64,000 nucleotides of DNA. Origin: Sva-07 sp963698435 (GTDB taxonomy: Bacteria; Actinomycetota; Acidimicrobiia; Acidimicrobiales; Ilumatobacteraceae). Below, in pieces: positions 1 to 7,866 of this stretch. Under the pieces are notes generated by a model, which did no database searches, was not told the DNA's origin, and saw nothing but the letters and a program-made list of their open reading frames with translations. The first letter of the stretch is position 1, and each line of letters begins with the position of its first letter. The translations under genes and the position numbers were made by a program. The stretch spans positions 62,001 through 126,000 of the forward strand of contig CAVOQV010000008.1 in assembly GCA_963698435.1 (NCBI GenBank), written 5' to 3'.

Positions 1-28
1 CTCCGGCATGGCGCTCGCGCGCGATCGG

Positions 29-277
29 TCAGCCGTGCCGGTCGAGGTAGGGGCAGTGGCGACAGCCGCTGTCGCAGCAGTAGCCGCGTGACGCGAGGAA
101 CTCGGAGGTGAACACGCTGAACCCGCTCACCGGGTCGGCGTAGACCGGCTCACCACGCCGGAGGGCCGCGTCGTGGCGTCGGAGGATCTCGGCACGCTGC
201 GGGTGCCGCTCGGGAAGCCGGCGCGGATTCGGCACGTCGCGCCATCCCTCGCGCAGCGATGCAGGGTCCGTTGCCAC
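29..277 (-). CDS. Small Cys-rich conserved protein (DUF5522-like)
   Basis: This encodes about 82 residues of unknown function. The C-terminal half carries the pattern GYCCDSGCRHCPY, the hallmark of the DUF5522 family of short bacterial proteins; the clustered cysteines suggest metal binding, but that is inference. The frame stays open far upstream into the acyl-CoA ligase gene, so the start is uncertain. GTG at 277 is chosen because it lies downstream of a large hairpin that separates the two genes and gives a family-like length. It is the last gene of a minus-strand run that follows the acyl-CoA ligase. Confidence 0.6.
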   Translation of the reverse strand: MATDPASLREGWRDVPNPRRLPERHPQRAEILRRHDAALRRGEPVYADPVSGFSVFTSEFLASRGYCCDSGCRHCPYLDRHG

Positions 278-300
278 CGCAGCAGTCTGCTGGTCCCCAT

Positions 301-356
301 CACGTTTGCGTCGGGATTCGGGTGGACCGGGCCACTCGAATCCCGACGCAAACGTG
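301..356. repeat. Perfect 20-bp inverted repeat, extended hairpin
   Basis: Arms CACGTTTGCGTCGGGATTCG (301-320) and its exact reverse complement (337-356) enclose 16 nt. The stem continues through a G-T wobble and GTGG/CCAC, giving about 25 paired bases around a 6-nt loop. It lies 4 nt beyond the stop codon of the acyl-CoA ligase. It has no T-tract, so it is a 3'-end structure or repeat element rather than a classical terminator. Confidence 0.8.
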
Positions 357-360
357 GGTG

Positions 361-1929
361 TCAGACATTGGAGGAGCGGCCTTCCCAGAACGGCTTGCGG
401 AGGTCGCGCTTGAGGATCTTGCCGGAGCCGGTCTTCGGCAGCTCGTCCATCCACGAGATCGAGCGCGGGATCTTGTAGTTCGCCAGGTGCTCTCGGGCAT
501 GCGCTTGCACCCCGGCGTCGTCGAGGTCCGAGCCCGCTCGCTTGACGACCACTGCGTGCACCAGCTCGCCCCAGTCGTCGCTCGGGATGCCGAACACGGC
601 GGCCTCGTAGATGTCGGGATGCGACTCGAGCGCGGCTTCGATCTCCGCCGGATAGATGTTCATCCCGCCGGAGATGATCATGTCCTTCTTGCGGTCGCAG
701 ATGTAGAGGAACCCCTCGTCGTCGCGATACGCGATGTCGCCCACGGTCTGGAAGCCGTCGCGGTGGTCCTCCTCGAACTTGTCGTGCTGCTTGTAGTAGT
801 CGGCGAACACGGCCGTCGATCGCACGTACACCTCGCCGGTCGCGTTCGGGCCCGTGCCCGTCACGATGTTGCCGAGCTCGTCGTACAGGCGGATCTCGAC
901 CATCGGCGCCTCCTTGCCGCACGACCCGGGCTTGCGCATCTGGTCCTCGGGCCGCAGCACCGTGTTGACGCCGAGTTCGGTCGAGCCGTAGATCTCGAAC
1001 AGCGACTCGGGCGGGAAGTCGGCGACGTACTGTTGCTTGAGCGCGAAGCTCCAGGGCGCGGCGTTGGCGATCATCACCCGCATCGACGAACGGTCGTACT
1101 TCGCCTTGACCTCCGCAGGGAGATTACAGATCATCCTGATCGGCGTCGGCGCCGAGAAGGTCGACGTTGCCTGATGGAGCTGCAGGATCCGCAACCAGTC
1201 CTCCGGATCGAACTTGCGCTGCAACACGACGGTCTGGCCCATCGCGATCGCGCTCGCAGCGAAACCGCCCGGGCCCGAGTGGTACAGCGGCCCGGTCGTG
1301 AGGTAGACGTCGTCGGGCCGATATCCGATGTGCTGCATCAACGCTGCGCCCGCCCGCGGATCGGCGGCGGTGCGGCGGAACGCGCCCTTCGGCTTGCCGG
1401 TCGTGCCCGACGTGTAGGTCATCGTGGCGCCACCCTCGTCGACGTCCGCCCGCTCCATCACGTCGGTGGGCGCGGCGGCGACCAGCGGGTCGACCGCCGT
1501 CATCCCCTCGGGTGCGTCACCGTCGAACACCAACAGGTTGACGACCTTCGGGATCACGTTGCGGATGCGCAAGAAGAGATCGGCGAACTCGGCGTCGACG
1601 TAGACGGTCGTGGCGTCGCAGTGGTCGACGACATAGGCGGCCTCCTCGTCGGAGAGCCGGTAGTTCAACGGAACCGCGGTCGAGCCGATCTTGCGTGACG
1701 CGCTCGTCAGTTCCAAGATGCCGGTCGAGTTCTGACCGCACCACACGACCTTGTCGCCCGGCCGCACGCCCAGACCGGCGAGCACGTGAACCAGCTGGTT
1801 CGCCCGATCCTCGAATTCGGCGTAGGTGCAGGTGCGCACGTCCTCGGTGCCGGTCACCCCGGTCCGGTCGTCGATGATCGCTGTCTTGTCCGGTTGCGTC
1901 GCGGCCAGCGCGGTGAGCAGATCCCCCAT
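361..1929 (-). CDS. Acyl-CoA synthetase (AMP-forming, fatty-acid-CoA ligase type)
   Basis: This is a 522-residue member of the ANL superfamily that activates a carboxylic acid to acyl-AMP and then acyl-CoA, presumably in the cytosol. The ATP-binding motif TMTYTSGTTGKPKG lies near residues 169-180. YGSTELG follows mid-protein, then TVGDIAYRDDEGFLYICDRK with the hinge Asp/Arg region. The C-terminal PKTGSGKILKR supplies the catalytic Lys of the thioester half-reaction. All core motifs look intact. The frame opens two codons earlier at TTG 1935, but ATG 1929 is preferred. The substrate cannot be read from sequence; the size and the motifs resemble actinobacterial FadD-type ligases. Confidence 0.9.
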   Translation of the reverse strand: MGDLLTALAATQPDKTAIIDDRTGVTGTEDVRTCTYAEFEDRANQLVHVLAGLGVRPGDKVVWCGQNSTGILELTSASRKIGSTAVPLNYRLSDEEAAYVVDHCDATTVYVDAEFADLFLRIRNVIPKVVNLLVFDGDAPEGMTAVDPLVAAAPTDVMERADVDEGGATMTYTSGTTGKPKGAFRRTAADPRAGAALMQHIGYRPDDVYLTTGPLYHSGPGGFAASAIAMGQTVVLQRKFDPEDWLRILQLHQATSTFSAPTPIRMICNLPAEVKAKYDRSSMRVMIANAAPWSFALKQQYVADFPPESLFEIYGSTELGVNTVLRPEDQMRKPGSCGKEAPMVEIRLYDELGNIVTGTGPNATGEVYVRSTAVFADYYKQHDKFEEDHRDGFQTVGDIAYRDDEGFLYICDRKKDMIISGGMNIYPAEIEAALESHPDIYEAAVFGIPSDDWGELVHAVVVKRAGSDLDDAGVQAHAREHLANYKIPRSISWMDELPKTGSGKILKRDLRKPFWEGRSSNV

Positions 1930-1962
1930 GTGCAAGTCGTAGCACCCACCGGCCTCGCATCC

Positions 1963-1973
1963 GGGGTCAGACC
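1963..1973. repeat. GGGGTCAGACC short palindromic motif
   Basis: GGGGTCAGACC lies in the 57-nt gap between the ligase start and the RidA stop. The same motif or close variants recur near 13176, 20920 and 48003, and as GGTGTCAGACACC at 5250. It is listed as a member of a short interspersed palindrome family. Confidence 0.45.
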
Positions 1974-1986
1974 ATGGACGTAACGC

Positions 1987-2373
1987 TCAGCCTTCGGGTT
2001 TGAGCGCCGTGACCTCGATCTCGATGCGCATGCGCGGGTCCTGCAGGCCGACGACCATCATCGTTGCCGCCGGCTGGGCGTCGCCGAAATAGCGTCGCAG
2101 CGACGGCCAGCACGCTTCGAAGTCGTCGGCATCGGGAAGCAAGTATCGAACTCGAACCACGTCCGCAGCGCACGACCCGGCCCGCGTCAATGCGTCGTCG
2201 ATGTTCGCCAGTGTCTGCTCGACTTGGTCGACGATCTCATCGGAGATCGTCATCGTCGTGTAGTCGAACCCAGTGGTCCCGGCGACGAACACCCATCGTC
2301 CGTCGACGACCGCACGGGAGTAGCCGATGGTCTGCTCGAATTCGCTGCCCTGGGAGATGCGTTCGCGGCTCAT
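1987..2373 (-). CDS. RidA/YjgF-family protein
   Basis: This 128-residue single-domain protein belongs to the RidA (YjgF/YER057c/UK114) family, whose classical members hydrolyse reactive enamine/imine intermediates of PLP enzymes. Fold markers are the central GRWVFVAGTTGFDYTT strand, the DDALTRAGSCAADVVRVRYLL segment and the terminal RIEIEVTAL strand. The Arg that binds the substrate carboxylate in the usual PARTTV motif appears replaced (PAATMMVVGL), so this may be a non-deaminase Rid subgroup. It starts at ATG 2373. It ends a tight minus-strand run with thpR (16-nt gap) and the photolyase-like gene. Confidence 0.82.
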   Translation of the reverse strand: MSRERISQGSEFEQTIGYSRAVVDGRWVFVAGTTGFDYTTMTISDEIVDQVEQTLANIDDALTRAGSCAADVVRVRYLLPDADDFEACWPSLRRYFGDAQPAATMMVVGLQDPRMRIEIEVTALKPEG

Positions 2374-2389
2374 GCGTTCAGCCTGCCAG

Positions 2390-2887
2390 TCAACGGGCAG
2401 GCCAGGTGCCAACGGTTTCGTAGATGGCGCCGGTGTCGCGCAGCGTGCTCTCGACGAGTGCGATCTCCTCGACTTCGAACGATGCGTCGAACTGCCGGCC
2501 GGCGCTCCGACTCGGCCGGGCGTGTCGCGCCAGTCGGGCAACCGTGATGTGGCCCTGGAATCGTGTGCGCTCGCGCTCGGTGCCGAGCCCGCGCACCGCC
2601 TGCCGGACGACGGTGGCCAACTCGTCGACCCCCGCCACCGGCGTGATCAGCGATCGCTCGCCGAGCAGATCGAACGCGGGGCCGAGCACCGCGGTGGCCG
2701 TGGGAAGCAGCACCTGATCGAGGCGATCCGACACCTCGTCCACGTCGGCGTCGCCGAGGAATCGCAGTGTGATGTGGAGGTTCTCCTGCGGCACCCACTT
2801 GACGCCTGGATCCTTCGGGCGCTCGATGTCCGCGAAGCGGTCGAGCACATCGTCCGGTGGCCAGATCGCGACGAACAGCCGGCTCAT
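2390..2887 (-). CDS. thpR: RNA 2',3'-cyclic phosphodiesterase (2'-5' RNA ligase family)
   Basis: This 165-residue two-H phosphoesterase hydrolyses 2',3'-cyclic phosphate RNA ends; the family also has in vitro 2'-5' ligase activity. The duplicated H-x-T motifs are visible: HIT at residues 38-40 (NLHITLRFLG) and HIT at 113-115 (QGHITVARL). The FVAIWPPDDVLDRF start is typical of ThpR. The length matches the family. The start is ATG 2887, because the open frame upstream overlaps the neighbouring gene. It lies 17 nt downstream of the photolyase-like gene and 16 nt upstream of ridA, so co-transcription is likely. Confidence 0.88.
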   Translation of the reverse strand: MSRLFVAIWPPDDVLDRFADIERPKDPGVKWVPQENLHITLRFLGDADVDEVSDRLDQVLLPTATAVLGPAFDLLGERSLITPVAGVDELATVVRQAVRGLGTERERTRFQGHITVARLARHARPSRSAGRQFDASFEVEEIALVESTLRDTGAIYETVGTWPAR

Positions 2888-2904
2888 CGAGTCAGTGTGT
2901 CGGG

Positions 2905-4122
2905 TCACCGACCCCGTCGCCACGCCGAGAAACTCTGGACCGATCCGGAACCGGGTCGAGCCAGCCAGGGCCACGGGTGGGTCTCGACGATCCCGAGCTC
3001 GGCACGGAGGCGTCGCGCCTTCGGTACGGGAGTGAACGTCGTCGCCAGCTTGCGGCCGGCGAGCACCAACGCGGGATCGCCGAGGTGGACCTCGACCGCG
3101 CGGCTCGTCGCCGACTCCGCCAGCCGATCGGCCAGGAACACCAGTCGCTTCGAGGCCAAGCGCAGCTGACGAAGCAATGGTTCGTCGAACACGAAGACCG
3201 CCGGCAACTCGGGGTGTGCTGCGAGTGCGGGGTCGTCGTCCCCCAGGCTTTCCGCGGTGAGCCACACCGCGTCGGGCACCCCCGACGTTTCCACGGCGAG
3301 CGGCCCGGCCGTGGCGCCGGGCTCAGGGTCGCTCTGGAGTCGTCGGTCCTCGTCCAGGGGGCGCAGTGCACGGTCGGCCGGCCATTCCTCGACGGGGCAG
3401 GAGTTGCGGTGTGCGCACCTCTCGCACAACTCGGGCGCCCGCTTCTCGACCTGCCACCGACTGAACCCGTATGGCTTGCCTGTCCCTGCACCGATCGTCC
3501 ACTGCCACCCCAACCGGTTTGCCGCCCGCGATCCGTCGAGCAGGTGTCTGAAGAACCGGTCCTCGCCCTCGCGCCAATCGATGCCGTGACGCACGGTCCA
3601 CTGCGACGCCAACCACATGCGTGTCTGGTTGACAAGCCACCCGTCTCCTTCGAGTTCGCGAAGTGGTGCTTCCATGCAGGCCATCGAGAGATCCCAGGCG
3701 TCATCGGGCGACGGCCTCGGTTCGTCGACAGCAGGATCGAACCTCAGGCTGCGACCGGTGCGCGTGCCGAGACGGGCGTAGACGTGGCGGGCGTACTCCT
3801 GCCACATCAACTCGTCACGGAACTTCTGGCGGTCCTTGCTCGGTGCGGCACCCACTGCGGCCGACACGGCCGGGAGCGTCAGCAGGCCGTGGCGGATGTA
3901 CGGAGACAGCGCCGTGGCCCCACGATCGGTCTCCGGCAGGACCTCGTTGCGCTTCCGGGCGTACCCAGAGATGTCGAGGCGGGCGAGCGCTGCGTCCGCA
4001 GCATCCTGGGTGCCGGCAAAGCGATCGGATCGCCGTACCTCCTTGTCGCAGGACAGTTCGAGCAGGTGCTCGCCCACCCAGCGGTCGACATCGGCGGGGT
4101 CGGGGACGGGCAGTTGGGTCAT
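2905..4122 (-). CDS. Cryptochrome/photolyase-like protein with swapped domain order
   Basis: This encodes 405 residues. The first ~240 resemble the FAD-binding helical domain of photolyases: FRDELMWQEYARH, then GWLVNQTRMWLASQW, DWREGEDRFFRHLLDGSRAAN and GWQWTIGAGTGKPY. A short CERCAHRNSCP Cys cluster follows. The last ~140 residues resemble the alpha/beta antenna domain that normally comes first: VWLTAES, DDPALAAHPELPAVFVFDE, SKRLVFLADRLAES and VEVHLGDPALVLAG. The order is therefore FAD domain then alpha/beta domain, a circular permutation. A light-driven DNA repair or sensor role is inferred; whether FAD or an antenna pigment is bound is unknown. It is the first gene of a run with thpR and ridA. 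Confidence 0.75.
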   Translation of the reverse strand: MTQLPVPDPADVDRWVGEHLLELSCDKEVRRSDRFAGTQDAADAALARLDISGYARKRNEVLPETDRGATALSPYIRHGLLTLPAVSAAVGAAPSKDRQKFRDELMWQEYARHVYARLGTRTGRSLRFDPAVDEPRPSPDDAWDLSMACMEAPLRELEGDGWLVNQTRMWLASQWTVRHGIDWREGEDRFFRHLLDGSRAANRLGWQWTIGAGTGKPYGFSRWQVEKRAPELCERCAHRNSCPVEEWPADRALRPLDEDRRLQSDPEPGATAGPLAVETSGVPDAVWLTAESLGDDDPALAAHPELPAVFVFDEPLLRQLRLASKRLVFLADRLAESATSRAVEVHLGDPALVLAGRKLATTFTPVPKARRLRAELGIVETHPWPWLARPGSGSVQSFSAWRRGR

Positions 4123-4153
4123 GTGGTCACGAACCTACGGCGATCCCACCTTG

Positions 4154-4260
4154 TTGCGATGAGCCAGACCGCCGCATGCGGTCGCTTCGCTCATCGGCGG
4201 ACCGTGTGAGCGCGTTGCGATGAGCTAGACCGCCGCATGCGGTCGCTTCGCTCATCGCAA
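4154..4260. repeat. Two copies of GCGATGAGC...GCTCATCGC palindromic element
   Basis: Copies lie at 4154-4196 and 4215-4260. The second is a complete 46-nt unit with 11-bp terminal arms (TTGCGATGAGC / GCTCATCGCAA) and an inner stem GACCGC/GCGGTC. Both contain CCGCCGCATGCGGTCGCTT. They fill most of the gap between the photolyase-like gene's start and the desaturase stop. Related copies occur near 14025-14130 and 28421-28581. Confidence 0.85.
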
Positions 4261-4277
4261 GCCGAAATGGGGGAGTG

Positions 4278-5195
4278 TCAGGCGTTGGCGAGGGCGGCGT
4301 CGCGCTTGTCGGCGAAGCGCTTGGCGACCTTCTCGCTGGTGGCGAGGCGCTTCATCAACTTCTCCTGGGCGGCCGCGCCGTCACCGGACAGCCCGGTGAT
4401 CTTGTCGGCGCCCCACTGGCGCAGCACGACTGGTACGAGGATCTGCTCGTGATGGATCTGCAGGTCGTAGATGCCGGCCTTCGCGATCAGGCCGGCGTGG
4501 CGGTCGAAGTCGGGGATGCCGGTGCCTGGCATCGCGAAGCTGCGGACCTGCTTCTCCATTGCGATCATCATCGTGTTCGGATCGGCCTCGATCGCCGCAG
4601 CGGCCAGGTCGCGGTAGAAGAGTTGGTGCAGGTTCTCGTCGCTGCCGACCCGCTTCATCACCTCGTAGCCCACCGGGTCGCCCAGCAACGCGCCGGTGTT
4701 GCGGTGCGAGATCCGGGTGGCGAGCTCCTGGAGCGCGAGGTAGACGAAGCCCTCGTGCAGTGGCGGGTCGGGTGTCTCCCCGCCGGAGACCTGCGCCATC
4801 CGTGAGCGTTCCAGCTCGACGGGATCGATCGCCCGGGTGGTCATCAGGTAGCCGTAGATCGCCATCGAGTGACGGCCCTCCTCGGCGGTCCAGCGCCGCA
4901 CCCAGGTGCCCCACGCGCCGTCCTTGCCGAACATCCGCTCGACTGATCGGAAGTAGTACGGCAGGTTGTCCTCGGTCAGCAGGTTGACGAGGAGCGCACT
5001 GCGGACCTCTGGCCCGATCTCGTGGCCGCCGAGATCGGCGTCGTCGGGTGACCACGCCTCGCCGGGTTCGTGATCGCGGCCACGGCTGTAGGGCACGTAG
5101 TCGTGAGGGAACCACTCCTTGGTCGTCGCGAGATGACGCTCGAGGAGCGCTTCCGCGACGGGCGTCAGCTCGTGCAGGATCTCGGACTCGTTCAT
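4278..5195 (-). CDS. Acyl-ACP desaturase (ferritin-fold di-iron)
   Basis: This 305-residue soluble desaturase resembles the stearoyl-ACP desaturase / mycobacterial DesA family (FA_desaturase_2), which introduces a double bond into acyl chains using a carboxylate-bridged di-iron centre. The expected ligands are present: Glu75 in LLTEDNLPYY, EEGRH at 105-109, Glu157 in LALQELATR, and ENLH at 187-190. The start is ATG 5195, preceded by AGGG. A palindromic operator-like sequence lies just upstream. Physiological role inferred: membrane lipid unsaturation. Confidence 0.87.
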   Translation of the reverse strand: MNESEILHELTPVAEALLERHLATTKEWFPHDYVPYSRGRDHEPGEAWSPDDADLGGHEIGPEVRSALLVNLLTEDNLPYYFRSVERMFGKDGAWGTWVRRWTAEEGRHSMAIYGYLMTTRAIDPVELERSRMAQVSGGETPDPPLHEGFVYLALQELATRISHRNTGALLGDPVGYEVMKRVGSDENLHQLFYRDLAAAAIEADPNTMMIAMEKQVRSFAMPGTGIPDFDRHAGLIAKAGIYDLQIHHEQILVPVVLRQWGADKITGLSGDGAAAQEKLMKRLATSEKVAKRFADKRDAALANA

Positions 5196-5205
5196 CCCTG
5201 TGACC

Positions 5206-5223
5206 CTACCGACCAGTAGGTAG
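5206..5223 (-). promoter_or_regulatory. Possible TetR-type operator upstream of the desaturase
   Basis: CTACCGACCAGTAGGTAG is an 18-bp imperfect palindrome 11 nt before the desaturase ATG. It resembles the ACC-GAC...GT-GGT half-sites bound by many TetR-family lipid regulators. No such regulator lies in this window, so the assignment rests on pattern alone. Confidence 0.35.
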
Positions 5224-5240
5224 TCATTCCAGTCGGACAG

Positions 5241-5271
5241 GTAACGATTGGTGTCAGACACCAATCGTTAC
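5241..5271. repeat. 31-bp perfect palindrome
   Basis: GTAACGATTGGTGTC (5241-5255), a single A, and its exact reverse complement (5257-5271). It sits 1 nt past the stop codon of the molybdenum hydroxylase gene. The centre GGTGTCAGACACC is a variant of the GGGGTCAGACCCC motif seen elsewhere. There is no T-tract. Confidence 0.85.
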
Positions 5272-5272
5272 A

Positions 5273-7675
5273 TCAGATGCCGTCGGCGGCAGCTGCCCCG
5301 GCAGCGTCCTCCTCGGACGGAGCATTCGCGTCGGCGCGGAGGCGGGCGAACACGTCGGGCGGCTCGTTCCACGGGTCCGGCAGCGTTCCGGATCGCGCGT
5401 CGCGAATCGTTCGCCACACTCGCTCGGGGGTGCACGGCAGGTCGATGTGACGCACCCCGAGGTGGGCGACCGCGTCGATGACCGCGTTCTGTACCGCCGG
5501 TGTGGCACCGATCGTGGCTGCCTCGCCGATGCCTTTGGCCCCGAGCGGGTTGAGCGGTGTCGGCGTCTCCGTCGAGTACACCTCGAACGACGGCAACTCG
5601 GCCGCCGACGGGATCGCGTATTCCGCCAGGTTCGACGTGATCGGGTTGCCGTCGCCGTCGAAGCTCACCTCTTCGAACAGGGCCTGACCGACTCCGGCCG
5701 CGATCCCGCCGTGCTGTTGGCCCTCCACCAGCAGCGGTGCGAGGACAGTGCCGCAGTCGTCGACGGCGACATGACGCACGAGACGCACCTTGCCGGTGCC
5801 TGCGTCGACCTCGACGACCGCGATGTGGGCGCCGAACGGGAACGTCGCACCCTCTTGGTGGAAGTCGAACTCACCGTCGAGTTGCTCGCCGACCTCGCTC
5901 GCCTTCCTGGCGAGGTCGCCCCACGTGAGCGCTTGTGCCGGCACCCCGGCGACCCCGATCGTGCCGGTCGCGGTGTCGACCACGATGTCGGCCTCGTCGG
6001 CCTCCAACACTCGGGCCGCGAGTTGCTTGGCTTTCGTCACCATGGCCTCGGTCGCCCCGCGGACCGCGGACCCGCCGAGCTGCAGCGACCTCGACCCGCC
6101 GGTTCCACCGCCGGTGCGCACTCGATCGGTGTCCCCGTCGACCAGCGTGATGCGGTCGACGGGGATCCCCGTCTGGTCGGCGACGAGCATCGCGTAGGCG
6201 GTCTGGTGGCCCTGCCCGTGGGATTGCGTTCCGGCGTAGATCGTGGCGGTGCCGTCGTCGTGGACCTCGACCGCGCCGAACTCGTCAGCGCCGCCCCCGG
6301 CGGTGATCTCGACGTATGCGGCGACTCCGATGCCGAGCAACGTCTCGTCGCCCGCGTCACGTCGGCGTGCCTGCTCGGCGCGCAGGTCGTCGTAACCCGC
6401 GGCCTCGGCGGCGCGATCGAGCGGGAAGTTGTAGCGGCCCGAGTCGTAGACGTTGCCGGTGAGGGTGCGGAACGGGAACACGTCGTCGGCGAGGAAGTTG
6501 CGGCGCCGGATCTCGATCGGGTCGATCCCCAACTCGAGCGCGGCGTGATCGACGAGACGCTCCAGCAGAGCGGTCGCTTCCGGTCGCCCGGCGCCGCGGT
6601 AGGCGCCCATCGGCGTGGTGTTGGTGACGGCGACCGCCACATCGAACTCGATCGTGGGGAAGGCGTAGGTGCCCTGGGCCATCCGCTTCGTGCCGCCGGG
6701 CAGGAACGCACCGATCGTCGGGTAGCCGCCGGCGTCACCGACGAGGCGCACCTTGAGCCCGGTGAAGTCGCCGTCACGGGTGCAGCCGAGTTCGGCGTAC
6801 TGGATCTGGCCGCGACTGTGGGGGAGTGCCTTCATGTCGTCGCTGCGCGGCGGCACCCACACCACCGGCCGTCCGGTGCGCCGGGCTGCGGCGGCGACCA
6901 CGGTGTATTCGGCGTGGATGCCGGCCTTGCCGCCGAACCCGCCGCCCACCTGCGGCGTGACCACCCGGATGTCCGCCGGTTCCATCCCCAACGCGTCGGC
7001 CAGCTGGCCGTGGAGCCCGTGCGGCATCTGGGTGGACGCCCAGAACGTGAGCCGTCCGTCGGTGTCGACCTCCGCTGCACAGCAGTCGGGCTCCATCGGC
7101 ACCACGGCCATGCGTTGGTTGACGTAGCGGCCTCGCACGACGACGTCGGCGACCGAGAGGTCGGTCCTGGGTTTGTCGACGATCACGATCGCCTGGTTCG
7201 AGCCGTGGCCGGGAAAGATCTCCGTGACGTCACCGGCCAACGCTGCCTCGGCGTCGACGTAGGTCGGCAGTGGGTCGATGTCGGCCCAGATCAACTCGGC
7301 GGCGTCCTCGCCCTGTTCGAACGTCTCGGCGAGCACGACGGCGATCGGTTCGCCGACGAACCGCACTCTTCCGTCGGCGAGCGGTGGCCGGGCGAAGTCG
7401 GGGTGCACCATGGCGAACCCGTGGTGCGGGGCAACTCCGAGTTCATCGGCGGTGAGGACCTCGACCACGCCTGGCATCCCCAGGGCCTCTGTCACGTGGA
7501 TCTCGTTGATCGACCCGTGGGCGACGTCCGAGCGCACGAACACTGCATGGAGCTTGCCCGGCAGCTCGAGATCGGCCAGATACGCCCGGCTCCCTGTGAG
7601 CAATCCGGGATCCTCGGTCCGAAGGACTCGCGTCCCGAGGATCGATCCGGGTCGGGGGGCAGCGGTGTCGGTCAC
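5273..7675 (-). CDS. Xanthine dehydrogenase-family molybdopterin-binding (large) subunit
   Basis: This ~800-residue large subunit belongs to the CoxL/xanthine dehydrogenase family, whose members hydroxylate substrates at a Mo-molybdopterin cytosine dinucleotide centre. Visible motifs are GGGFGGKAGIHAEY, MGAYRGAGRPEAT, TQSHGQGHQTAYA and, near the C terminus, KGIGEAATIG with the conserved active-site Glu. The Cys-containing loop of form I CO dehydrogenase (VAYRCSFR) is absent, so CO oxidation is not indicated. Start GTG 7675 (VTDTAAPRPGSILG) is chosen because residues upstream do not resemble the family. No medium (FAD) or small (2Fe-2S) subunit gene is nearby, so partner subunits must be encoded elsewhere. 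Confidence 0.85.
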   Translation of the reverse strand: MTDTAAPRPGSILGTRVLRTEDPGLLTGSRAYLADLELPGKLHAVFVRSDVAHGSINEIHVTEALGMPGVVEVLTADELGVAPHHGFAMVHPDFARPPLADGRVRFVGEPIAVVLAETFEQGEDAAELIWADIDPLPTYVDAEAALAGDVTEIFPGHGSNQAIVIVDKPRTDLSVADVVVRGRYVNQRMAVVPMEPDCCAAEVDTDGRLTFWASTQMPHGLHGQLADALGMEPADIRVVTPQVGGGFGGKAGIHAEYTVVAAAARRTGRPVVWVPPRSDDMKALPHSRGQIQYAELGCTRDGDFTGLKVRLVGDAGGYPTIGAFLPGGTKRMAQGTYAFPTIEFDVAVAVTNTTPMGAYRGAGRPEATALLERLVDHAALELGIDPIEIRRRNFLADDVFPFRTLTGNVYDSGRYNFPLDRAAEAAGYDDLRAEQARRRDAGDETLLGIGVAAYVEITAGGGADEFGAVEVHDDGTATIYAGTQSHGQGHQTAYAMLVADQTGIPVDRITLVDGDTDRVRTGGGTGGSRSLQLGGSAVRGATEAMVTKAKQLAARVLEADEADIVVDTATGTIGVAGVPAQALTWGDLARKASEVGEQLDGEFDFHQEGATFPFGAHIAVVEVDAGTGKVRLVRHVAVDDCGTVLAPLLVEGQQHGGIAAGVGQALFEEVSFDGDGNPITSNLAEYAIPSAAELPSFEVYSTETPTPLNPLGAKGIGEAATIGATPAVQNAVIDAVAHLGVRHIDLPCTPERVWRTIRDARSGTLPDPWNEPPDVFARLRADANAPSEEDAAGAAAADGI

Positions 7676-7866
7676 CGCGCCGAAACTACCGCTGCACGGC
7701 GGTCGACCCGGCGCCGGACGAACTCTCGATGCCGCCCAGACGTGGTCGATCCTGACGGCACGAGTTCCCGAGCGCACGCGGGGTTCCCGGACTTCACCGC
7801 GCGGTGGCTACTGTCGGCCGAGGTGGTTCGCGGGGAAGTACCGAGACGAGCAAGAGGGGGAGTGGA

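Noticed and set aside
1..922. A long open minus-strand frame covering the window start to 922
   Set aside because: Only its last ~82 codons resemble a real protein; the rest is antisense-frame shadow of the acyl-CoA ligase gene, Arg-rich and without family motifs.
5273..7675. Form I CO dehydrogenase large subunit
   Set aside because: The active-site loop with the copper-binding Cys motif is not present, and no CoxS/CoxM genes flank it.
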